Part shown: positions 17,808-27,101 of the stretch, piece after piece
Position numbering within the stretch: position 1 is the stretch's first letter
How the letters are laid out: every line of letters starts with the position of its first letter
Source of the DNA: Psychrobacillus faecigallinarum
Lineage (GTDB): Bacteria; Bacillota; Bacilli; Bacillales_A; Planococcaceae
NCBI RefSeq assembly: GCF_014836595.1
Contig: NZ_JACSQO010000007.1
Location: forward strand, 62,001 to 126,000
Direction: 5' to 3'
Length of the DNA stretch: 64,000 nucleotides
Program-made: the position numbers and the translations under genes
The notes under the pieces: generated by a model
Database searches by the model: none
Told to the model about the DNA's origin: nothing
What the model saw: only the letters and a program-made list of their open reading frames with translations

Positions 17808-18503
17808 ATGTTCGTACTACTTTCCTGTGCAATAGCACCGGCTCTTGCGCTTTTAAGTTATTTCTATCTTCGAAAAGAAATTTCGAAAGAACCTTCAAGA
17901 CTCTTGTTACATACTTTTATTTATGGTGCTATATTAACATTTCCAATTATGTTTATTCAGCACGTTCTAACTGAGGAGCATTTGTTTGATACTCTATTTT
18001 TACGCAATGTTTTAGTGACAAGCGCTTTAGAGGAATTTTTTAAATGGTTGATTTTAATGGTAGCCTTATACAACCACATTGACTTTGATGATCCATATGA
18101 CGGAATTCTATACGGAGCAAGTGTTTCTCTTGGATTTGCCACGGTAGAGAATATCCTTTACCTCTTAAACTTCGGAATGGACGAAGCTTTTTTAAGAGCA
18201 TTACTTCCCGTTTCGAGTCATGCATTATTTGGGGTTGTCATGGGATTTTATATTGGAAGAGCTAAATTTACTTCTACCAAAAAAATAAAATATGAGGTTT
18301 TTTATGCATTAGCTGCCCCATTGTTTCTACACATAATTTATAATAGCATACTAACCTTCACAGGGTTAGAAATATTGTTAATGGTACCGTTTATGCTGTT
18401 TTTATGGATTTTTGGCCTGTCGAAAGTAAAGCAGGCACATATCTTATCACGTAGAACAAGATTTGAAAAGCACGAATATTTTATAAGGGAAGATACAAAT
18501 TAG
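17808..18503 (+). CDS. prsW: Intramembrane-acting protease PrsW
   Basis: PrsW is the site-1 protease that cuts the anti-sigma factor RsiW in B. subtilis. The 231-residue protein has about seven membrane segments and the three family motifs: EEFFK at 75-79 (E75/E76 match the catalytic Glu pair), SSHALFGVVMGFYIGR and LFLHIIYNSI. Start ATG 17808 follows GGAAGGAG. No sigW-rsiW is in the window; whether it acts on RsiX is not known and not implied by sequence. It lies between ypdA and sleB as in B. subtilis (ypdC). Confidence 0.92.
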   Translation: MFVLLSCAIAPALALLSYFYLRKEISKEPSRLLLHTFIYGAILTFPIMFIQHVLTEEHLFDTLFLRNVLVTSALEEFFKWLILMVALYNHIDFDDPYDGILYGASVSLGFATVENILYLLNFGMDEAFLRALLPVSSHALFGVVMGFYIGRAKFTSTKKIKYEVFYALAAPLFLHIIYNSILTFTGLEILLMVPFMLFLWIFGLSKVKQAHILSRRTRFEKHEYFIREDTN

Positions 18504-18560
18504 TTCATATCACAATGATTCACTAACAAAACTTTGGTGGAATAAATTTATATCAACAAG

Positions 18561-18598
18561 ATGGATCTTGACTATTAGTCATGATCCATTTTTATTTT
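18561..18598 (+). terminator. Terminator after prsW
   Basis: ATGGATC (18561-18567) pairs with GATCCAT (18583-18589), with GACT/AGTC pairing inside; TTTTTATTTT follows. Confidence 0.85.
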
Positions 18599-18710
18599 AG
18601 GGATATTAGCGTTGTGTGAATGTGAGGATTTTTGAGAAGCTGATAGAATTTTTAATCAGTTATCCATCATCAATATCATTACTACTAAAATTGGAGATAA
18701 ATTTTAATAT

Positions 18711-18759
18711 AAAAAAGTTCAATTTCTTAATTTAAAAATTTAGAAATTGGACTTTTTTA
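18711..18759. terminator. Bidirectional terminator-like hairpin in the prsW-sleB gap
   Basis: AAAAAAGTTCAATTTCT (18711-18727) pairs, with one wobble, with AGAAATTGGACTTTTTT (18741-18757). There is no gene between this and the prsW terminator; the surrounding 18599-18898 holds nothing else that I can support. It may be left over from a lost gene. Confidence 0.65.
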
Positions 18760-18898
18760 GTTACTCAAGAATTCATAGAATGCGCCTGTTGTAAATGAAA
18801 ATCATCGATTAAGAAGTAAGCAAATACAATAAAACTATAAACTCCGAATATAAGATAATTTATCTCTTACTAAAAGACTCCTTTTTAAAAGTTAATAT

Positions 18899-18927
18899 GT
18901 ATAAACTAATCCACTTTATCCAAGCTA
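18899..18927 (+). promoter_or_regulatory. Candidate sigma-G promoter of sleB
   Basis: GTATA (18899-18903) fits the sigma-G -35 GHATR; after 17 bp CAAGCTA (18921-18927) matches 5 of 7 positions of the -10 CATWMTA. sleB-ypeB is sigma-G dependent in B. subtilis. Weak by sequence, supported by context. Confidence 0.4.
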
Positions 18928-18948
18928 GTTAAAAAGGAGAGATGTCAT

Positions 18949-19737
18949 ATGAAACAGATTAAATACATCCTAATTGGCTTAATATTTTGTACAGCCAGTT
19001 ATATGTTGTTAACTAAAGAACAAACAACTCAAGCATTCTCCGAACAAATAGTTCAGCGGGGAGCATATGGGGACGATGTAATCGAATTACAAGCCAGATT
19101 ACAGTATATAGGCTACTATACCGGTGAAATTGACGGCAAGTTTGGTTATGGAACTTACTGGGCGCTTCGAAACTTTCAAGAGAAGTATGGATTACCGGTC
19201 GATGGAATGCTTGGGGAGAGTACTAAATCGAAATTAGTGAAAGCGTCAAAATTTGACAAAGCATATGTACATGAACAAATTAACAAAGGCAAAAGCTTTA
19301 CTTATTATGGTAACGAGAGTCTAGATAATCAAGTCAAAAATGAAAAACCAGATAGTACTAATATGCAGTTACCACCTGAATATAGTGAAAGGGATTTAAA
19401 GCTAATCGCTAACGCAGTTTATGGAGAAGCACGAGGGGAGCCTTATGAAGGGCAAGTTGCAGTAGCCGCAGTAATTCTCAACAGGATAGAGCACCCCGAC
19501 TTCCCTAATACTGTTAGTGAAGTTATTTTCCAACCATTAGCTTTCACAGCAGTTGCAGATGGGCAAATTTGGTTAGAACCAAATGAACGTGCAAAAGAGG
19601 CGGTGTTAGACGCATTAAATGGATGGGATCCATCTGAAAATGCCATCTATTATTTCAACCCAGACACAGCAACTAGTCAATGGATTTGGTCAAGACCGCA
19701 TATCAAAAAAATCGGACAGCATATTTTTTGCTCATAA
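18949..19737 (+). CDS. sleB: Spore cortex-lytic enzyme SleB
   Basis: SleB is a lytic transglycosylase that degrades cortex peptidoglycan at muramic-delta-lactam sites during germination. The 262-residue precursor has a signal peptide (about 1-30, ending TTQAF), a peptidoglycan-binding domain at about 35-98 (VIELQARLQYIGYYTGEIDGKFG type), a linker and a hydrolase_2 catalytic domain from about 148, where NAVYGEARGE places the catalytic Glu at 160. It starts behind AAGGAGAG and is followed 9 bp later by ypeB, its required partner. It is a reliable marker of an endospore former. Confidence 0.95.
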   Translation: MKQIKYILIGLIFCTASYMLLTKEQTTQAFSEQIVQRGAYGDDVIELQARLQYIGYYTGEIDGKFGYGTYWALRNFQEKYGLPVDGMLGESTKSKLVKASKFDKAYVHEQINKGKSFTYYGNESLDNQVKNEKPDSTNMQLPPEYSERDLKLIANAVYGEARGEPYEGQVAVAAVILNRIEHPDFPNTVSEVIFQPLAFTAVADGQIWLEPNERAKEAVLDALNGWDPSENAIYYFNPDTATSQWIWSRPHIKKIGQHIFCS

Positions 19738-19746
19738 GGAGACCAT

Positions 19747-21030
19747 ATGAAAAAATTTGGATGGGTAATAGTTATAGCTGCTTTAGCCATATTTGTTGTT
19801 TACCATTTTAATGTGCAGGAGCAAAATACAAACCTTAAAAATGCTCTAGCAAGTCAATATTCTAATCAGTTAAACTCTGCTTCAGAAAAGCTCACAGAGT
19901 TAAGCGATTCAATCGATGAGACATTAATATTCAAGGATGAAGCATCATTAGATCGTCCGCTACAGGACGTTTGGAGACTTTCTTCCGATATCAGAGCTTC
20001 CATCTCGGCATTGCCTATAGACCAAGAGACTTCATCTGGATGGATGAACTATTTAACTCGAATTGGTAATGGAGCAGCTCAAGTACGAGCTGGTAAAGTA
20101 CCAATTGAAGAGTGGCAAACCAACATGGTAGACGCCCGTGGGAATTTGAGAAGTTTATCAGATCAGTGGGCATTTACCAATCGAGATGATGGAAATAAGG
20201 ACTATATAGTAACTTCATTTGTCCAAAATAAATTAAGTAAGGAAAGTCAAAAAAATTGGAAATCGCTTGGTGCTTCGGTTAAAGCCTATACAGAAAGTGA
20301 TTTTCCGATGACAGCGAGTGAAACCGATCAACAAAAGAAAAAGGATTTACAGCATATTTCGGACGAGCCAGTAAGCGTTGAAGATGTAAAAGAAAAATTC
20401 GCTAAATTCTTCCCAGAGTTAGCTGATGCAAAAATACATGTTACAGAAAGCGGAAAGGATGCTCCTTATCCTTTTTATCATATTGAATTTCATAAAGGCA
20501 TTCGTATAGGTTATGCGGATTTCACTAAAAAAGGAGGCCATCTTTTATCTTTCTTAATGGAAAGACCTTTCGATAAAAATTCAATCGATACGGAGAGTAT
20601 GAAGGAAAAAGCTTTAGCTCAAATGAAGAGGCTTGGATTCGAGGATACTGAGTTGATAGAATTCAGAGAAAATACAATTGCTTGGCATTTAGCATTTGCT
20701 CGTAAGGATGCCGAAAATAATGCTATTGTTTATGCGGATGGTGTTCATCTCAAAATAGCTAAAGATAATGGGGAGCTATTAGGTTTAAATGCAATGGAAT
20801 ATATTCAAGAGGAAAAAATAGCTAGTCAAAAAATAGTGCCATTAGACTATAAAGAAATTTTTGCTGATGATTTAAAAATTGAAGAAGAGAAGATGGCATA
20901 TGTAGAAAATGATGAATTACAGCAACGACTTGCTTACGAATTATTGACTAGAAGCGATAAGATAGGAACTTATAAAGTCTATATCGACGCGGAAACTCAC
21001 GAGATTCTCCAATCGGAGAAACTGCCTTAA
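19747..21030 (+). CDS. ypeB: Germination protein YpeB
   Basis: YpeB is needed to assemble and protect SleB in the spore inner membrane. The 427-residue protein has one N-terminal membrane segment (about 4-20), a long helical N-terminal region and C-terminal PepSY-like repeats, for example VEDVKEKFAKFFPELADAKI near 210-230. It is slightly shorter than the B. subtilis protein (450). The sleB-ypeB pair is a bicistronic operon with an AAGGAG site in the 9-bp gap. A hairpin covering the next ribosome site follows the stop. Confidence 0.93.
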   Translation: MKKFGWVIVIAALAIFVVYHFNVQEQNTNLKNALASQYSNQLNSASEKLTELSDSIDETLIFKDEASLDRPLQDVWRLSSDIRASISALPIDQETSSGWMNYLTRIGNGAAQVRAGKVPIEEWQTNMVDARGNLRSLSDQWAFTNRDDGNKDYIVTSFVQNKLSKESQKNWKSLGASVKAYTESDFPMTASETDQQKKKDLQHISDEPVSVEDVKEKFAKFFPELADAKIHVTESGKDAPYPFYHIEFHKGIRIGYADFTKKGGHLLSFLMERPFDKNSIDTESMKEKALAQMKRLGFEDTELIEFRENTIAWHLAFARKDAENNAIVYADGVHLKIAKDNGELLGLNAMEYIQEEKIASQKIVPLDYKEIFADDLKIEEEKMAYVENDELQQRLAYELLTRSDKIGTYKVYIDAETHEILQSEKLP

Positions 21031-21048
21031 AATAATATATAGAAAAAT

Positions 21049-21094
21049 CCCTCTTTAAGTGTCATAATTAAGTCATTATTACAATTAAAGAGGG
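21049..21094 (+). promoter_or_regulatory. Long hairpin that includes the motI ribosome binding site
   Basis: CCCTCTTTAA (21049-21058) pairs perfectly with TTAAAGAGGG (21085-21094), and after single mismatches TGT/ACA and ATAAT/ATTAT continue the stem to a 6-nt loop. The right arm is the Shine-Dalgarno sequence of motI (AAAGAGGG, start ATG 8 bp later). No T-run follows on the plus strand, so it does not look like a plus-strand terminator; on the minus strand it is followed by ATTTTTCT. Confidence 0.7.
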
Positions 21095-21102
21095 TAAAAA
21101 TT

Positions 21103-21750
21103 ATGCAAATAAAACTAGGTACTAATTTAACACTTGAGCCAACATTCACAGACAAATCCGAAAAATACCGGTGTAAAGTAGTAGATATGGATGATCAGTT
21201 TATATATATCGATTATCCTATTGATACAGTTACAAATAAGACAATCGTATTGATAGAGGGTACTCAACTAAGAGCTACATTTATAGAGGAGGCTAAATCA
21301 GTATATGCCTTCCCTACAGAGGTGCTAGGTAGAAAGTTGGGGCAAATTCCGATGATAAGACTTCCTTATCCTGAATCCTCTGATTTCATGAAAATTCAAC
21401 GTCGAAATTTTGTTAGGGTTGTTTCTCCCATAGATATCGCAGTTGAATTTGGAGATGAAAAATACCAATTTGTAACTGATGATATTAGTGCTGGTGGTGT
21501 AGCAATTATCATTCCCTTTGACGTGAAATTTAATGCAAATGATGAAGTTTCTCTTATTATTCCCCTACCTTTTAATAATGGAGAAATGAGATACGTTTTT
21601 ACAACTGCTTTAGTTGTACGTATTTGGGAAAAGGAATCTGTAAAGATTGCATCCCTTCAATTTACCAATACAGATGATTTAGACAAGCAACAAATCGTAC
21701 GGTTTTGCTTTGAAAGACAGCTGTTATTACGGAAAAAAGGACTAAATTAA
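21103..21750 (+). CDS. motI: Cyclic di-GMP receptor MotI (YpfA), PilZ protein
   Basis: MotI binds c-di-GMP and, in B. subtilis, disengages MotA to stop the flagellar motor. The 215-residue protein has an N-terminal YcgR-like domain (about 1-90) and a PilZ domain with both c-di-GMP motifs: RRNFVR (R100/R101, R105) and DISAGG (D127, S129, G131). Length and place between ypeB and cmk match B. subtilis ypfA. Start ATG 21103 has its ribosome site locked in the hairpin at 21049-21094, suggesting translational control. Flagellar genes other than cheR are not in the window. Confidence 0.92.
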   Translation: MQIKLGTNLTLEPTFTDKSEKYRCKVVDMDDQFIYIDYPIDTVTNKTIVLIEGTQLRATFIEEAKSVYAFPTEVLGRKLGQIPMIRLPYPESSDFMKIQRRNFVRVVSPIDIAVEFGDEKYQFVTDDISAGGVAIIIPFDVKFNANDEVSLIIPLPFNNGEMRYVFTTALVVRIWEKESVKIASLQFTNTDDLDKQQIVRFCFERQLLLRKKGLN

Positions 21751-21779
21751 AAGTCTGTATTTACAGGCTTTTTTTTTTT
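21751..21779 (+). terminator. Terminator after motI
   Basis: AAGTCTGTA (21751-21759) pairs with TACAGGCTT (21762-21770, one wobble), followed by nine more T. A likely extended -10 for cmk, TGATAAAAT, lies just downstream at 21791-21799. Confidence 0.85.
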
Positions 21780-21827
21780 GAATCGTAATATGATAAAATA
21801 TATGCGTATAGAGTGGAGGATAAATTA

Positions 21828-22499
21828 ATGAAACAAATTCAAATTGCAATAGACGGCCCAGCAGCTGCTGGTAAAAGTACAATAGCAAAACAAACAGCTG
21901 AATTATTAGGGTATACATATGTAGATACTGGAGCAATGTATCGCGCTATTACGTATAAAGCGCTTGGACTTAACATAGATTTGCAAGATGGGACTAAGCT
22001 AACAGAGCTACTGAAAGAAACCTCTATTGAACTTAAGCCTTCTCCAAAGGGACAACTAGTATTCCTAGATCAAGTAGAAGTAACCGAAGAAATACGTTCT
22101 AAAGAGGTAACTGCCAACGTTTCCGTCGTAGCTGCTCATGCAAATCTACGGGAAGAAATGGTAAAGAGACAGATAGAAATGGGCAAGCATGGCGGAGTTG
22201 TTATGGATGGCCGTGATATAGGAACTCACGTACTGACTAACGCAGAACTTAAAATTTTCATGTCTGCAAGTGTGGAGGAACGAGCAAATAGAAGATTTTT
22301 AGAAAATCAAAAAAGAGGAATTCATACAAACCTAGAAGAATTAATGCATGACATAGCTTTAAGAGATAAATTAGACAGCGAAAGGGAAGCATCTCCTTTA
22401 GTAAAAGCGAAGGATGCTATTTTCATTGATACTACATCTCTTACTATTAAGGAAGTCTCTAATAAGATTATGCAGCTAGCACAAGAAAGGATGGTATGA
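21828..22499 (+). CDS. cmk: Cytidylate kinase Cmk
   Basis: Phosphorylates CMP and dCMP using ATP, feeding pyrimidine nucleotide and lipid precursor pools. The 223-residue protein has the P-loop GPAAAGKST at 10-18, the DTGAMYRA motif and GRDIGTHV, the CMP-binding signature that separates it from other NMP kinases. ATG 21828 is chosen over the upstream in-frame start at 21813, because GTGGAGGA at 21813-21820 is the ribosome site itself. It is immediately followed by plsC with no gap. Confidence 0.96.
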   Translation: MKQIQIAIDGPAAAGKSTIAKQTAELLGYTYVDTGAMYRAITYKALGLNIDLQDGTKLTELLKETSIELKPSPKGQLVFLDQVEVTEEIRSKEVTANVSVVAAHANLREEMVKRQIEMGKHGGVVMDGRDIGTHVLTNAELKIFMSASVEERANRRFLENQKRGIHTNLEELMHDIALRDKLDSEREASPLVKAKDAIFIDTTSLTIKEVSNKIMQLAQERMV

Positions 22500-23087
22500 T
22501 TGGAGCTATATTCCTTTGCAAAAACAGTCGTTTTTGCAGTCTTAAAACCGATTTATCGATTTGAAGTGATAGGGTCTGAAAATTTTCCTAAAGAGGGCGG
22601 AATCTTGCTTTGTTCTAACCATATAGAAAATCTAGATCCTCCTGTTGTTGGAATCAATGCTCCACGGCCAGTCAATTTTATGGCGAAAGAGGAGCTTTTT
22701 AAAATACCTATACTAAAAAGCATACTACCTGGAGTAAGAGCTTTCCCGGTAAAAAGAGGGATGAGCGATCGTGATGCCTTACGTAAAGCGTTAAAGCTTT
22801 TAAAAGAGGGAGAGGTTGTTGGACTATTTCCTGAAGGGACAAGAAGTAAAGACGGAAAACTTGGAAAAGGCTTTGCTGGTGCAGGTTTTTTTGCATTGAG
22901 AGGAAACGCAAATGTAGTGCCATGTGCCATAATAGGACCCTATAAACCTTTTAAACGTTTAAAAATAGTGTTTGGTGAAGTAATTGATATGGAACCATAT
23001 AGAGAGAGAAGAGCCTCTGCTGAAGAAGTAACTGAAGTAATAATGGAACATATTGCTAAGCTAATAGAGCAATATAAAACTAACTGA
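22500..23087 (+). CDS. plsC: 1-acyl-sn-glycerol-3-phosphate acyltransferase PlsC
   Basis: Adds the second acyl chain to lysophosphatidic acid at the membrane surface. The 195-residue protein carries the acyltransferase motifs NHIENLD (H41, D46), FPVKRG, and FPEGTRSKDGKL. A hydrophobic N terminus (about 5-18) should anchor it. It begins with TTG at the base after the cmk stop, using AAAGGATGG at the end of cmk as ribosome site, so the two are translationally coupled. The order cmk-plsC-rpsA is common in Bacillales. Confidence 0.92.
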   Translation: MELYSFAKTVVFAVLKPIYRFEVIGSENFPKEGGILLCSNHIENLDPPVVGINAPRPVNFMAKEELFKIPILKSILPGVRAFPVKRGMSDRDALRKALKLLKEGEVVGLFPEGTRSKDGKLGKGFAGAGFFALRGNANVVPCAIIGPYKPFKRLKIVFGEVIDMEPYRERRASAEEVTEVIMEHIAKLIEQYKTN

Positions 23088-23180
23088 AATATAAATTTCT
23101 ATTATAAAAGTGCTTCTTTTTGTATTTCTGTGAAAGTTCGCATAAAATAGAGAAGAGACGTTGTGAAGGAGGAATATCAT

Positions 23181-24323
23181 ATGTCAGAAGAAATGAACTT
23201 AAACACGCAAGAGTTTAAAGAAGGAGATCTGGTAAAAGCGACGGTTGCACAGGTAGATGAAAAATCTGTGATCGTATCAATTGAAGGTGCACCTTTCGAT
23301 GGTATAGTTCCAATTAGCGAGCTATCTAGCCTGCATATTGAAAAAGCGTCCGACTCCGTTTCCATCGGTGATGAACTAGAACTTATGATTACAAAAGTAG
23401 AAGAATCAAACTATGTTCTTTCTAAAAGAAAAGTTGATGCTGAAAAAGCATGGGAAACTTTAGAAAAACAGTTCCAAACCGGAGAAATTATTGAAACAGA
23501 AGTTAAAGAAGTTGTAAAAGGTGGACTAGTAGTAGATTTAGGAGTGCGTGGATTCATACCTGCTTCCCTAATTGAAGATTACTTTGTTGAATCCTTTGAA
23601 GACTATAAAGGACGAGTTTTAACCTTTAAAATTGTAGAACTTGAAAAAGACAAAAACCGATTAATCCTTTCTCATAAAGCGGTAGTAGAGGACGAAAAGT
23701 CGGTAAATAAAAATAAAACACTTGATGCTATAAATCCCGGTGACGTTGTTCCAGGAACAGTGCAAAGATTAGCATCCTTTGGTGCATTTGTAGATATCGG
23801 AGGAGTAGATGGACTTGTTCATATCTCTCAAATATCTCATGAGCACTTAGACAATGTGTCGGACGTGTTAACTGAAGGACAAGAAGTTAAAGTAAAAGTT
23901 TTATCTATAGATCGTGATTCGGAAAGAATTTCATTGTCTATAAAAGATACTTTACCTGGCCCTTGGTCTGATTTAGAAGAAAAGGCCTCAAAAGGTTCTG
24001 TTTTAACAGGAAAGGTTAGACGTTTAGTTTCTTACGGAGCTTTTGTCGAAGTTTTCCCTGGGGTTGAGGGATTGGTTCACATTTCACAAATTGCTCACCA
24101 GCACATAGGAACTCCTCAAGAAGTACTTAAAGAAGGACAAGAAGTACAGGTGAAGGTGTTGGATGTAAACAGCAAAGAAAAGCGTTTGTCACTAAGCATT
24201 AAAGAGCTAGTGGAGAACGAAGATAGTTTCAACTTAGCTGATTATCAAATGCCAGAGGAATCCAAGGGCTTCTCTATTAGCGATGTTCTAGGCGACCGCT
24301 TAAAGGACTTCACTAACAAGTAA
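23181..24323 (+). CDS. rpsA: S1-domain RNA-binding protein (30S ribosomal protein S1 homologue, YpfD)
   Basis: A 380-residue protein built of four S1 (OB-fold) domains at about 12-80, 97-163, 183-252 and 268-337. The last two are near copies of each other ([34 protein letters not shown]). The Bacillus form has fewer domains than the six-domain E. coli S1 and is not essential for ribosome function; a role in mRNA binding is inferred from the family. I chose ATG 23181 over the upstream in-frame start at 23163 because AAGGAGG lies at 23167-23173. It ends before a terminator and der. Confidence 0.92.
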   Translation: MSEEMNLNTQEFKEGDLVKATVAQVDEKSVIVSIEGAPFDGIVPISELSSLHIEKASDSVSIGDELELMITKVEESNYVLSKRKVDAEKAWETLEKQFQTGEIIETEVKEVVKGGLVVDLGVRGFIPASLIEDYFVESFEDYKGRVLTFKIVELEKDKNRLILSHKAVVEDEKSVNKNKTLDAINPGDVVPGTVQRLASFGAFVDIGGVDGLVHISQISHEHLDNVSDVLTEGQEVKVKVLSIDRDSERISLSIKDTLPGPWSDLEEKASKGSVLTGKVRRLVSYGAFVEVFPGVEGLVHISQIAHQHIGTPQEVLKEGQEVQVKVLDVNSKEKRLSLSIKELVENEDSFNLADYQMPEESKGFSISDVLGDRLKDFTNK

Positions 24324-24359
24324 GAATAGCTTTTTTTCGTCATAATATGTAACTTATTC

Positions 24360-24400
24360 AAGCAGGTGACTTCAATAAAGTCGCCTGCTTTTATTATTTT
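24360..24400 (+). terminator. Terminator after rpsA
   Basis: AAGCAGGTGACTT (24360-24372 region) pairs with AAGTCGCCTGCTT (24378-24390) with one wobble, followed by TTATTATTTT. A TATAAT hexamer at 24405-24410 may be the -10 of der. Confidence 0.88.
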
Positions 24401-24445
24401 GTTGTATAATACAACTTAGACGAAGTTTGGAAGGATGTAATAGTA

Positions 24446-25756
24446 ATGACAAAACCAGTAGTAGCAATCGTTGGTAGGCCTAATGTAGGTAAATCGACTA
24501 TATTTAATCGCATTGTAGGAGAACGTGTATCTATCGTGGAGGACATTCCAGGAGTAACACGAGATCGTATATATAGCTCGGCTGATTGGCTTACCCATGA
24601 ATTCAATATAATCGATACAGGTGGTATCGAATTAAGCGATGAACCATTTTTAGAACAAATTAAACAACAGGCTGAAATTGCAATGGAAGAAGCGGATGTG
24701 ATTATCTTCTTAACAAATGGTAGAGAAGGAGTCACGGCAGCTGATGAATACGTTGCTAAAATACTTTACAAAACGAAGAAACCTGTTGTGCTAGCAGTAA
24801 ACAAAATCGACAATCCAGATATGCGTGAAATGCTTTATGACTTTTATACTTTAGGATTAGGCGAACCATTTCCGATTTCCGGTTCTCATGGCTTGGGTCT
24901 AGGAGATTTATTGGATGAGGTAGCGAAAAACTTTCCTGATATAGAAGAGCAGGAATATGGTGAGGAAGTTATTAAGTTCTCCCTAATTGGTCGCCCAAAT
25001 GTAGGGAAATCATCTTTAATCAATGCGTTTTTAGGTCATGAGCGCGTTATTGTTAGTGATATAGCGGGTACAACAAGAGATGCTATTGATACAGAGTACT
25101 CTTTTGATGGACAAGATTATGTGATGATCGATACTGCGGGTATGCGCAAAAAAGGGAAAGTGTATGAAACTACTGAGAAATATTCCGTTCTAAGGGCATT
25201 AAAAGCAATTGAACGTTCGGATGTCGTCTTAGTTGTTCTAAATGCAGAAGAAGGTATTCAGGAACAAGACAAGAAGATTGCAGGCTATGCTCATGAAGGT
25301 GGTAAAGCTGTAATAATTGTTATGAATAAATGGGATGCTATTGAAAAAAATGACAAAACGATGAATGAAATGACAAAATCAATTCGTGAGCATTTCCAAT
25401 TTTTAGATTATGCCCCAATAGTATTTGTTTCGGCTAAAACAAAACAACGTGTTCACGCACTTTTCCCTGTCATCAATCAAGTAAGCGAAAATCATGCGAT
25501 GCGTGTACAATCTTCTATCTTAAATGAAGTGATCGAAGATTCAGTTGCTAGAAACCCTGCTCCTACAGATAAGGGTAAAAGATTACGTATTTATTATGCG
25601 ACACAAGTGGCTATCAAACCACCTACATTTGTTGTATTTGTAAATGAACCTGAGTTAATGCATTTCTCTTATGAAAGATTTTTAGAAAACCGTATTCGTG
25701 AATCATTTGATTTTGAAGGTACGCCAATTAAAATTATTACTCGAGCTAGAACTTAA
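24446..25756 (+). CDS. der: Ribosome biogenesis GTPase Der (EngA)
   Basis: Der is an essential GTPase that assists maturation of the 50S subunit. The 436-residue protein has two tandem G domains, each with its own P-loop: GRPNVGKST at 10-18 and GRPNVGKSS near 182-190, with DTGG/DTAG G3 motifs and NKID/NKWD G4 motifs, then the C-terminal KH-like domain (about 355-436). This double-GTPase arrangement is unique to Der. It precedes gpsA by 23 bp, as in B. subtilis. Confidence 0.97.
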   Translation: MTKPVVAIVGRPNVGKSTIFNRIVGERVSIVEDIPGVTRDRIYSSADWLTHEFNIIDTGGIELSDEPFLEQIKQQAEIAMEEADVIIFLTNGREGVTAADEYVAKILYKTKKPVVLAVNKIDNPDMREMLYDFYTLGLGEPFPISGSHGLGLGDLLDEVAKNFPDIEEQEYGEEVIKFSLIGRPNVGKSSLINAFLGHERVIVSDIAGTTRDAIDTEYSFDGQDYVMIDTAGMRKKGKVYETTEKYSVLRALKAIERSDVVLVVLNAEEGIQEQDKKIAGYAHEGGKAVIIVMNKWDAIEKNDKTMNEMTKSIREHFQFLDYAPIVFVSAKTKQRVHALFPVINQVSENHAMRVQSSILNEVIEDSVARNPAPTDKGKRLRIYYATQVAIKPPTFVVFVNEPELMHFSYERFLENRIRESFDFEGTPIKIITRART

Positions 25757-25779
25757 AATAGCATAAAGGGGGATTAAAA

Positions 25780-26799
25780 ATGGCGAATATTACAGTGCTT
25801 GGAGCTGGTAGCTGGGGAACGGCTCTTGGAATGGTTCTTGCGCATAATAACCATGATTGTCTTCTTTGGTCACACAGAGAGAAGCAAACAGAGGAAATAC
25901 TCAAAGATCATACCAATAAGCAGTACTTGCCTGATACCAAATTACCCGAAAATCTTAGAGCTACAAGTGATTTGAAAGTAGCGATAGATCACGCTTCAAC
26001 GATTGTAATTGCGGTACCTACAAAAGCAATCAGAGAGGTATGTCAGGACTTTGTAAAGCTAATGAATGATAAAAAGCTTTTCATCCATGTCTCTAAAGGA
26101 ATTGAACCAGATTCCTTGAAACGAATTTCTGAGATGATTGCTGAGGAAATACCAGCATCTTTAGTTGAAGGTATTGTTGTCTTGTCTGGTCCAAGCCATG
26201 CTGAGGAAGTAGTGCTTCAGCATCCTACTACTATTACAGTGGCTAGTGACAACATGGTAGCTGCTGAAAAAGTTCAGGATTTATTCATGAATAATTATTT
26301 TAGAGTTTATACCAATGATGACGTTATCGGCGTAGAGATAGGAGCCGCCTTAAAGAACGTCATTGCATTAGCTGCTGGAATCGTAGATGGACTTGGCTAC
26401 GGAGACAATGCAAAGGCTGCTCTTATTACTAGAGGATTAGCTGAAATTTCAAGACTTGGTATTAGTTTAGGGGCCAAGCCTTATACTTTTTCAGGTTTAA
26501 CAGGTATGGGAGATTTAATAGCAACGTGTACGAGCGTTCATTCTCGTAACTGGAGAGCAGGTAATCTACTTGGTAAGGGTGCAAGTCTAGAGGAAGTGCT
26601 AGAAGAAGTAGGAATGATTGTAGAAGGCGTTCGTACGACAAAAGCAGCTCATCAGCTGGCGGTAAAACAAGAAGTCGATATGCCTATTACGGCTGCTCTC
26701 CACTCTGTTCTTTTTGAAAATGTACACCCGAAAGAAGCGGTGGATTCACTAATGCACCGTACGAAAAAAAATGAATTGGAAGATTATAAGACGTTTTAA
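25780..26799 (+). CDS. gpsA: Glycerol-3-phosphate dehydrogenase [NAD(P)+] GpsA
   Basis: Reduces dihydroxyacetone phosphate to sn-glycerol 3-phosphate, the backbone of phospholipids. The 339-residue protein has the Rossmann motif GAGSWGTALG (7-16), SKGIE, the GPSHAEEV segment, the catalytic Lys region IGAALKNVIALAAG and GLAEISRLG. Start ATG 25780 follows AAAGGGGGA. It is probably co-transcribed with der and ends at a terminator 15 bp downstream. It provides substrate to the pathway in which PlsC works. Confidence 0.96.
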   Translation: MANITVLGAGSWGTALGMVLAHNNHDCLLWSHREKQTEEILKDHTNKQYLPDTKLPENLRATSDLKVAIDHASTIVIAVPTKAIREVCQDFVKLMNDKKLFIHVSKGIEPDSLKRISEMIAEEIPASLVEGIVVLSGPSHAEEVVLQHPTTITVASDNMVAAEKVQDLFMNNYFRVYTNDDVIGVEIGAALKNVIALAAGIVDGLGYGDNAKAALITRGLAEISRLGISLGAKPYTFSGLTGMGDLIATCTSVHSRNWRAGNLLGKGASLEEVLEEVGMIVEGVRTTKAAHQLAVKQEVDMPITAALHSVLFENVHPKEAVDSLMHRTKKNELEDYKTF

Positions 26800-26813
26800 A
26801 AATTGACATAAAG

Positions 26814-26843
26814 AAGAGTTGTATGAAAAAGCAACTCTTTTTT
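26814..26843 (+). terminator. Terminator after gpsA
   Basis: AAGAGTTG (26814-26821) pairs with CAACTCTT (26832-26839) and is followed by TTTT. An extended -10, TGATATAAT at 26848-26856, follows at once and probably drives yphE-yphF. Confidence 0.82.
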
Positions 26844-26881
26844 CATGTGATATAATATTTTCATGAAAGGTGGGGAAACTC

Positions 26882-27088
26882 TTGTTACTAGTCTCTTCAA
26901 TGGACAAAATGTGGATATCCTTTGGCTCCATGGGATGTATGTTTATGGCTATGTTATTAATGTTTTTTGTTAAAAATAAATTTTCTAACCGAATCCTAAA
27001 ATTCATCTTTGGTCTAATAGCATACATATTACTATTCATAGGATTTATCACAATGGTTTATATCATTTTCAATCCAACAAAAGCTTAG
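26882..27088 (+). CDS. yphE: Small membrane protein YphE (DUF2768 type)
   Basis: A 68-residue protein with two membrane segments (about 9-30 and 39-62) separated by a short basic loop (VKNKFSNRI). It sits between gpsA and yphF as B. subtilis yphE does. I place the start at TTG 26882, 6 bp behind GGTGGGG; the in-frame GTG 26870 overlaps that ribosome site and ATG 26899 would cut into the first membrane segment. Function unknown. An extended -10 lies 26 bp upstream and a 13-bp gap separates it from yphF. Confidence 0.75.
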   Translation: MLLVSSMDKMWISFGSMGCMFMAMLLMFFVKNKFSNRILKFIFGLIAYILLFIGFITMVYIIFNPTKA

Positions 27089-27101
27089 TAAGGAGATTCG
27101 G

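Noticed and set aside
17808..18503. PrsW as the protease for RsiX
   Set aside because: PrsW is known to act on RsiW; co-occurrence within the window does not support a new substrate.
22553..22930. Minus-strand frame of 125 codons opposite plsC
   Set aside because: Antisense shadow; the plus strand carries clear acyltransferase motifs.
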